Shown piece by piece: positions 60,348 to 64,000 of a stretch of 64,000 nucleotides of DNA (positions are counted from its first letter, which is position 1; each line of letters opens with the position of its first letter). Source of the DNA: Olsenella sp. An285. Lineage in GTDB: Bacteria > Actinomycetota > Coriobacteriia > Coriobacteriales > Atopobiaceae. The position numbers were made by a program, and so were the translations under genes. The notes beneath the pieces were generated by a model that had not been told where the DNA came from, ran no database searches, and saw nothing but the letters and a program-made list of their open reading frames with translations. The stretch is from the NCBI RefSeq assembly GCF_002159625.1, contig NZ_NFIZ01000001.1, forward strand, positions 186,001-250,000. Reading direction: 5' to 3'.

Positions 60348-60424
60348 GCGCCCTTAGCTCAGTTGGATAGAGCCGCGGACTTCTAATCCGAAGGTCGGGG
60401 GTTCGAATCCCTCAGGGCGCACCA
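60348..60424 (+). tRNA. tRNA-Arg (anticodon TCT)
   Basis: GCGCCCTTAGCTCAGTTGG, anticodon loop CTTCTAA, ends AGGGCGC ACCA with CCA encoded; 77 nt. Confidence 0.96.
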
Positions 60425-60434
60425 GACAGCTTGC

Positions 60435-60464
60435 GAGCCGGGTGCCGGAGACGGCGCCCGGCTC
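60435..60464 (+). terminator. Hairpin after tRNA-Arg
   Basis: GAGCCGGGTGCC / GGCGCCCGGCTC with a 6-nt loop. The tail GATTCGAG has few T, so the terminator call is tentative. Confidence 0.5.
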
Positions 60465-60585
60465 GATTCGAGCCTCTGGCCGTATGGACGCGCGCGCTCG
60501 CGTAATTCTGCGCGAGAGAACGGTTTCATGTGCTGCATACTGAACAGGTGGCTCAGGTGGCCTCGCCCGTTGGAAGGAGCGCGCG

Positions 60586-61596
60586 TTGATTTACACAATG
60601 ACGTTGAACCCCGCCCTCGACTATGTCATGCACCCCCTGACGCTCGACATGGGATTCACCAACCGTTCCTCCAACGAGGAGCTTCACTGTGGTGGTAACG
60701 GCATCAACATCGCCACCATCCTGAACGAGCTCGACACGCCCAGCATCGCGATGGGCATCGCCGCGGGCTTCACGGGCGACTACCTCCTGCGCCGTCTTCA
60801 GGAGAAGGGCATCGCGAGCAACTTCGTTTTTCTCGACCGCGGGTACACCCGCATCAACGTCAAGCTCAACGGCATCGTCATGACGATGGTCAACGGCATG
60901 GGCCCCAAGATCCCGGAGAAGAAGGTCGACGAGCTCCTTGGCCGCATGGACGTCGTCGGCGCCGGTGACACCCTCGTTCTCACGGGCTCCATCCCCAACA
61001 GCCTGCCCGAGGACATGTACATGCAGATCATGCGCCGCCTCGGCGGGCGCGGCATCCAGTTTGTCGTGGACGCCCCCGGCCAGCTCCTCATGGAGTCGCT
61101 CGAGATGCGCCCGTTCCTCATCAAGCCCAACAACCACGAGGTCGGGCGCATCTACGGCGTGAACATCGAGGAGCCCGAGGAGTGCATGCCCTACGCGCAC
61201 AAGCTCCAGGAGAAGGGCGCGCGCAACGTCATCATCTCCTGCGGCGGGCACGGCTCGCTGCTGCTTGACGAGAACGGCGCGGAGCACATCGTCCCCACCG
61301 CCAAGATCAAGCTCGTCAACGCCACGGGCGCGGGCGACTCCATGGTGGGCGGCTTCCTCTCTCAGGTCACGCGTGGCGTCGACTACGAGACGGCGCTCAT
61401 CTTTGCCTCCGCGTGCGGCACCGCCACCGCGGCGAGCAAGGGCATCGCGCGTCGCGCCACGATCGACCGCGTGGTCACCGCGCTCTACAAGAAGATGGGC
61501 CGTGCCATTCCCGGCATCATCGCCCAGGACATCCAGACGAACAAGGACCGCGCGGCCGCTGCCGCCGCGGCAGAGGAGGGCGAGAAGCAGCAGTAG
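60586..61596 (+). CDS. PfkB-family sugar kinase, probable 1-phosphofructokinase
   Basis: A ribokinase-fold kinase of 336 residues of the 1-phosphofructokinase/tagatose-6-phosphate kinase type. It starts MIYTMTLNPALDYV, typical of FruK/LacC, with GGNGINIA near residue 38, TGSIPNSLP near 140 and the catalytic NATGAGDSMVGG near 246. TTG 60586 follows GGAAGGAG. The C-terminus is an Ala/Glu-rich tail. No fructose EII genes are in the window; ptsI follows after 99 bp, which supports a PTS-linked role. Confidence 0.88.
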   Translation: MIYTMTLNPALDYVMHPLTLDMGFTNRSSNEELHCGGNGINIATILNELDTPSIAMGIAAGFTGDYLLRRLQEKGIASNFVFLDRGYTRINVKLNGIVMTMVNGMGPKIPEKKVDELLGRMDVVGAGDTLVLTGSIPNSLPEDMYMQIMRRLGGRGIQFVVDAPGQLLMESLEMRPFLIKPNNHEVGRIYGVNIEEPEECMPYAHKLQEKGARNVIISCGGHGSLLLDENGAEHIVPTAKIKLVNATGAGDSMVGGFLSQVTRGVDYETALIFASACGTATAASKGIARRATIDRVVTALYKKMGRAIPGIIAQDIQTNKDRAAAAAAAEEGEKQQ

Positions 61597-61695
61597 CTGA
61601 CCGCTCGCGCTCATATGGGGGTATCCCGTCCCCGGGTCCCGGGGGCGAGACAATGTTCAGCTTGGCCGCTTGCGGCCAGAAGGATGGGGGAGAAC

Positions 61696-63399
61696 ATGTA
61701 CGAGGGAGTTAACGCATCTGACGGCATCGGGATCGGCGTCGCGCGCGTGGCCGTTGAGCCCGACCTGAGCTTCACTCCGCACAAGCCGGATGACGCCGGC
61801 GACGAGAAGCAGCGCTACGCCGCCGCCGTCGCCAAGTTCATCGAGCAGACCAACGCCCAGATCGAGCGCATGACGCAGACCGTGGGCGAGGAGGCCGCCG
61901 CCATCATGGGCGCCCACATCGAGTTTGCCGAGGACGAGGGCATCCAGGAGATGGTCAACGGCTCCATCGAGGCCGGCATGTGCGCCGAGCAGGCCGTCTC
62001 CGAGGCCTATGACATGTACTACAACATGTTCTCCAACATGGAGGACGAGCTCTTCCGCGAGCGCGCCGCCGACGTCGCCGACGTCAAGACCGGCCTTCTC
62101 GCCGACCTGCTGGGCAAGGAGGTCGTCGACCTCTCCACGCTGCCCGAGAATTCCATCGTGGTCGTCCACGAGCTCACGCCCTCGATGACGGCGGACATCG
62201 ACAAGGACAACGTGGCTGGCATCGTCACCGAGACCGGCGGCCGCACGTCCCACTCCGCAATCATCGCCCGCGCGCTCGAGATTCCCGCCGTGCTCTCCGT
62301 CGCGGACTGCACCAAGAACGTCAAGGGCGGCGACATGGTCATCGTTGACGGTTCCCGCGGCCGCGTCCTGGTGAACCCCAACGACAACGACCTCGCCCAC
62401 TACCGTGCCAAGGCCAAGCAGTTCGCCGAGGAGAAGCAGGCGCTCGAGGCCTATCGCGGCAAGCCCACCGTCACCGGCGACGGCGACAAGGTCCTTCTCG
62501 TCGCCAACATCGGCAACCCGGATGACGCCAACGTCGCGGCCGAGCACGACTGCGAGGGCGTCGGCCTCTTCCGCTCCGAGTTCCTCTTCATGGACGCCAA
62601 GGAGCTCCCGAGCGAAGACGAGCAGTTCGCCGCGTACCAGAAGGTCGCGCTGCGCATGAAGAACCAGCCGGTCATCATCCGCACGCTCGACGTGGGCGGC
62701 GACAAGGAGATCCCGTACATGAACCTCCAGAAGGAGGAGAACCCCTTCATGGGTTACCGTGCGGTCCGCTACTGCCTCAACAACCCCGAGCAGTACAAGG
62801 TCCAGCTCACGGCCCTTCTTCGCGCCTCCGCTTTCGGCGACATCAAGATCATGGTGCCGCTGGTGACCAACATCGACGAGATTCGCCAGGTCAAGGCGCT
62901 CGTCGAGGAGTGCAAGGCCGATCTTGACGCCCGCGGCGTGGCCTACAACAAGGACATCGAGGTCGGCACCATGATCGAGACGCCCGCCGCCTCCCTCATT
63001 GCCGACGACCTTGCCGCCGAGTGCGACTTCTTCTCCATCGGCACGAACGACCTCATCGGCTACACCATGTGCGCCGACCGCGGCAACGACAGGGTGGGCT
63101 ACCTCTACGAGGTCTACCAGCCCGCCGTCCTGCGCTCGCTCAAGCGCATCATCGAGGAGGGCAACAAGGCCGGCATCATGGTGGGCATGTGCGGCGAGGC
63201 GGCGGCCGACCCGCTGCTCATCCCCGTGCTCATCTCCTTCGGCCTGAGCGAGTACTCCGTCTCCGCCCCGTCCATCCTGCGCACCCGCCGCATCATCTCC
63301 GAGTGGACCAAGGCCGAGGCCGACGCCCTCACTGAGAAGGTCATGAAGCTCAAGACCGCCACCGAGGTCAAGGCCATGCTCCAGGCCGCCGCCCGCTAG
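61696..63399 (+). CDS. ptsI: PTS enzyme I (phosphoenolpyruvate-protein phosphotransferase)
   Basis: Phosphorylates HPr from PEP. It has 567 residues. The phospho-histidine lies in TGGRTSHSAIIARAL (about His186); PEP-site motifs include GVGLFRSEFLFM near 288, TLDVGGDKE near 330, the Mg-binding IETPAASLIADDL near 430 and GTNDLIGYTMCADRGND near 450, and the active-site Cys in GMCGEAAAD near 500. ATG 61696 follows GGGGGAG. It partners the HPr at 7432. Confidence 0.96.
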   Translation: MYEGVNASDGIGIGVARVAVEPDLSFTPHKPDDAGDEKQRYAAAVAKFIEQTNAQIERMTQTVGEEAAAIMGAHIEFAEDEGIQEMVNGSIEAGMCAEQAVSEAYDMYYNMFSNMEDELFRERAADVADVKTGLLADLLGKEVVDLSTLPENSIVVVHELTPSMTADIDKDNVAGIVTETGGRTSHSAIIARALEIPAVLSVADCTKNVKGGDMVIVDGSRGRVLVNPNDNDLAHYRAKAKQFAEEKQALEAYRGKPTVTGDGDKVLLVANIGNPDDANVAAEHDCEGVGLFRSEFLFMDAKELPSEDEQFAAYQKVALRMKNQPVIIRTLDVGGDKEIPYMNLQKEENPFMGYRAVRYCLNNPEQYKVQLTALLRASAFGDIKIMVPLVTNIDEIRQVKALVEECKADLDARGVAYNKDIEVGTMIETPAASLIADDLAAECDFFSIGTNDLIGYTMCADRGNDRVGYLYEVYQPAVLRSLKRIIEEGNKAGIMVGMCGEAAADPLLIPVLISFGLSEYSVSAPSILRTRRIISEWTKAEADALTEKVMKLKTATEVKAMLQAAAR

Positions 63400-63401
63400 T
63401 C

Positions 63402-63430
63402 TGTAAATTGGGGACAGTCCCCAATTAGCA
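63402..63430. repeat. GGGACAGTCCC palindrome between ptsI and the second RAYT gene
   Basis: TGTAAATTGGGGAC-A-GTCCCCAATT, then the palindrome breaks. It is nearly identical to the copy at 21762, which has T at the centre. Confidence 0.88.
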
Positions 63431-63439
63431 CAAAACTTT

Positions 63440-63478
63440 GATGCCGCTCGCCGAACCGTCGGCGGGCGGCATCTTTAT
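63440..63478 (+). terminator. Terminator of ptsI
   Basis: GATGCCGCTCGCCGA / TCGGCGGGCGGCATC around a 4-nt loop with one mismatch, then TTTATGCTTTG. Confidence 0.85.
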
Positions 63479-63528
63479 GCTTTGTTACGCCGGGTATGTT
63501 TGCTCGCACGCCGTTGATGGGGGGAGAC

Positions 63529-64000
63529 ATGCCAAGAGGACCAAGGGAGCTGTCGGAGCAGGGATTCTATCACGTCATCATGAGGGGAGCGGGCAAGCAG
63601 GTCATCTTTGAGGACGAGGCTGATTACGAGGCGTTTCTTCGGGTGCTGCAGCGGGCGCTCGACAGGTTTTCGCTGAGTGTTCTCGCATGGTGCCTCATGA
63701 GCAATCATGTGCACCTGCTCGTTGACGACGCCAAGGGGGAGCTGAGCAAGTTCGCTCACCTGGTGTCGACTGCGTGCGCGCGTCATTTCAACGAGCGGTG
63801 GGGTCACGTTGGTCACGTGTTCGCTTCGCGCTTTACGAGCGTGGCCGTTCGTACCGACGAGCAGCTTCTCGCAACGATGAGGTACATCCACCTCAACCCA
63901 AGCAGGGCCGGGGTGTCGGAGCATCGAAACTACAGGTGGAGCAGCTACTCCGAGTATGCCGGCGTCCCCGGCCTCTGCGAGACGAGCGTGCTTCTGGACA
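63529..64000 (+). CDS. REP-associated tyrosine transposase (RAYT), cut by the right edge
   Basis: A Y1/HUH transposase, 157 residues visible and intact so far. It has GFYHVIMRGAGKQ, the metal motif NHVHLLV near residue 59, GHVGHVFASRF near 92 and the Tyr region MRYIHLNPSRAGV near 118, then RWSSYSEYAG. It differs from the RAYT at 27330 throughout, so it is a separate lineage. ATG 63529 follows GGGGAG. A family palindrome lies 99 bp upstream. Confidence 0.9.
   Translation, partial: MPRGPRELSEQGFYHVIMRGAGKQVIFEDEADYEAFLRVLQRALDRFSLSVLAWCLMSNHVHLLVDDAKGELSKFAHLVSTACARHFNERWGHVGHVFASRFTSVAVRTDEQLLATMRYIHLNPSRAGVSEHRNYRWSSYSEYAGVPGLCETSVLLD

Overview
The window is high-GC (roughly two-thirds G+C) bacterial DNA, densely coding, with strong GGAGG-type ribosome binding sites and frequent GTG/TTG starts. 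Gene content points to a Coriobacteriia-type actinobacterium, perhaps an Olsenella/Atopobium relative. The pointers are a membrane-embedded LuxR-type regulator, QueH with QueA and Tgt, a Rho with a long basic N-terminal extension, and many GGGACAGTCCC-type palindromes with RAYT transposases. The taxon is inference; no rRNA gene is present to settle it.

Layout. 1-9 kb: a MetRS-like class I tRNA ligase (minus, runs off the left edge), a DUF3267 zincin, queH, CorA, queA, a coiled-coil tail-anchored protein, HPr and tgt. 9-17 kb: a SecD-like protein, a RecJ-helicase fusion, Rel and an MBL hydrolase. 17-21 kb: tRNA-Leu, ferritin, infC-rpmI-rplT (infC starts with AUA behind an attenuator) and a membrane LuxR protein with two HTH domains. 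21-30 kb: ilvD-ilvB-ilvN-ilvC (minus), a frameshifted RAYT flanked by related palindromes, ilvA and an ABC ATPase. 30-42 kb: tRNA-Ala, a probable 6S RNA, a WecA-type transferase, a radical SAM protein, pncB, argS, a tandem-MarR regulator, rho, and a membrane protein with a VanZ protein. 42-47.5 kb: a complete branched-chain amino acid ABC transporter (livJHMGF). 48-49 kb: an orphan nuclease-like gene broken at a C7 tract and bracketed by repeats. 49.5-56 kb: thrB-thrC (minus) and hom, lysC, asd (plus). 56-64 kb: M42 peptidase, Fic, tRNA-His, two identical tRNA-Lys genes, a secreted nuclease, Nudix hydrolase, tRNA-Arg, PfkB kinase, PTS enzyme I and a second RAYT cut by the right edge.

How the genes work together. 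Amino-acid supply dominates. lysC, asd, hom, thrB and thrC take aspartate to threonine; ilvA, ilvBN, ilvC and ilvD take threonine and pyruvate to branched-chain keto acids; livJHMGF imports the same amino acids. queH, queA and tgt are three steps of queuosine tRNA modification. HPr and enzyme I are the general PTS proteins, and the PfkB kinase lies beside enzyme I.

Noncoding DNA is unusually structured, with at least four repeat systems: (1) RAYT-linked GGGACAGTCCC palindromes, several folding as perfect 32-43 bp hairpins with 4-nt loops; (2) a GATTGGGCAAA...TTTGAT / ATCAAA...TTTGCCCAATC family at four loci; (3) a 61-bp tandem repeat made of nested hairpins; (4) a short motif close to GGCGAGAAGRAC, repeated more than 20 times between genes, often in inverted pairs, and also within poorly conserved segments of proteins. 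The fourth resembles the distribution of a DNA-uptake-type sequence and is the signal I would follow first.
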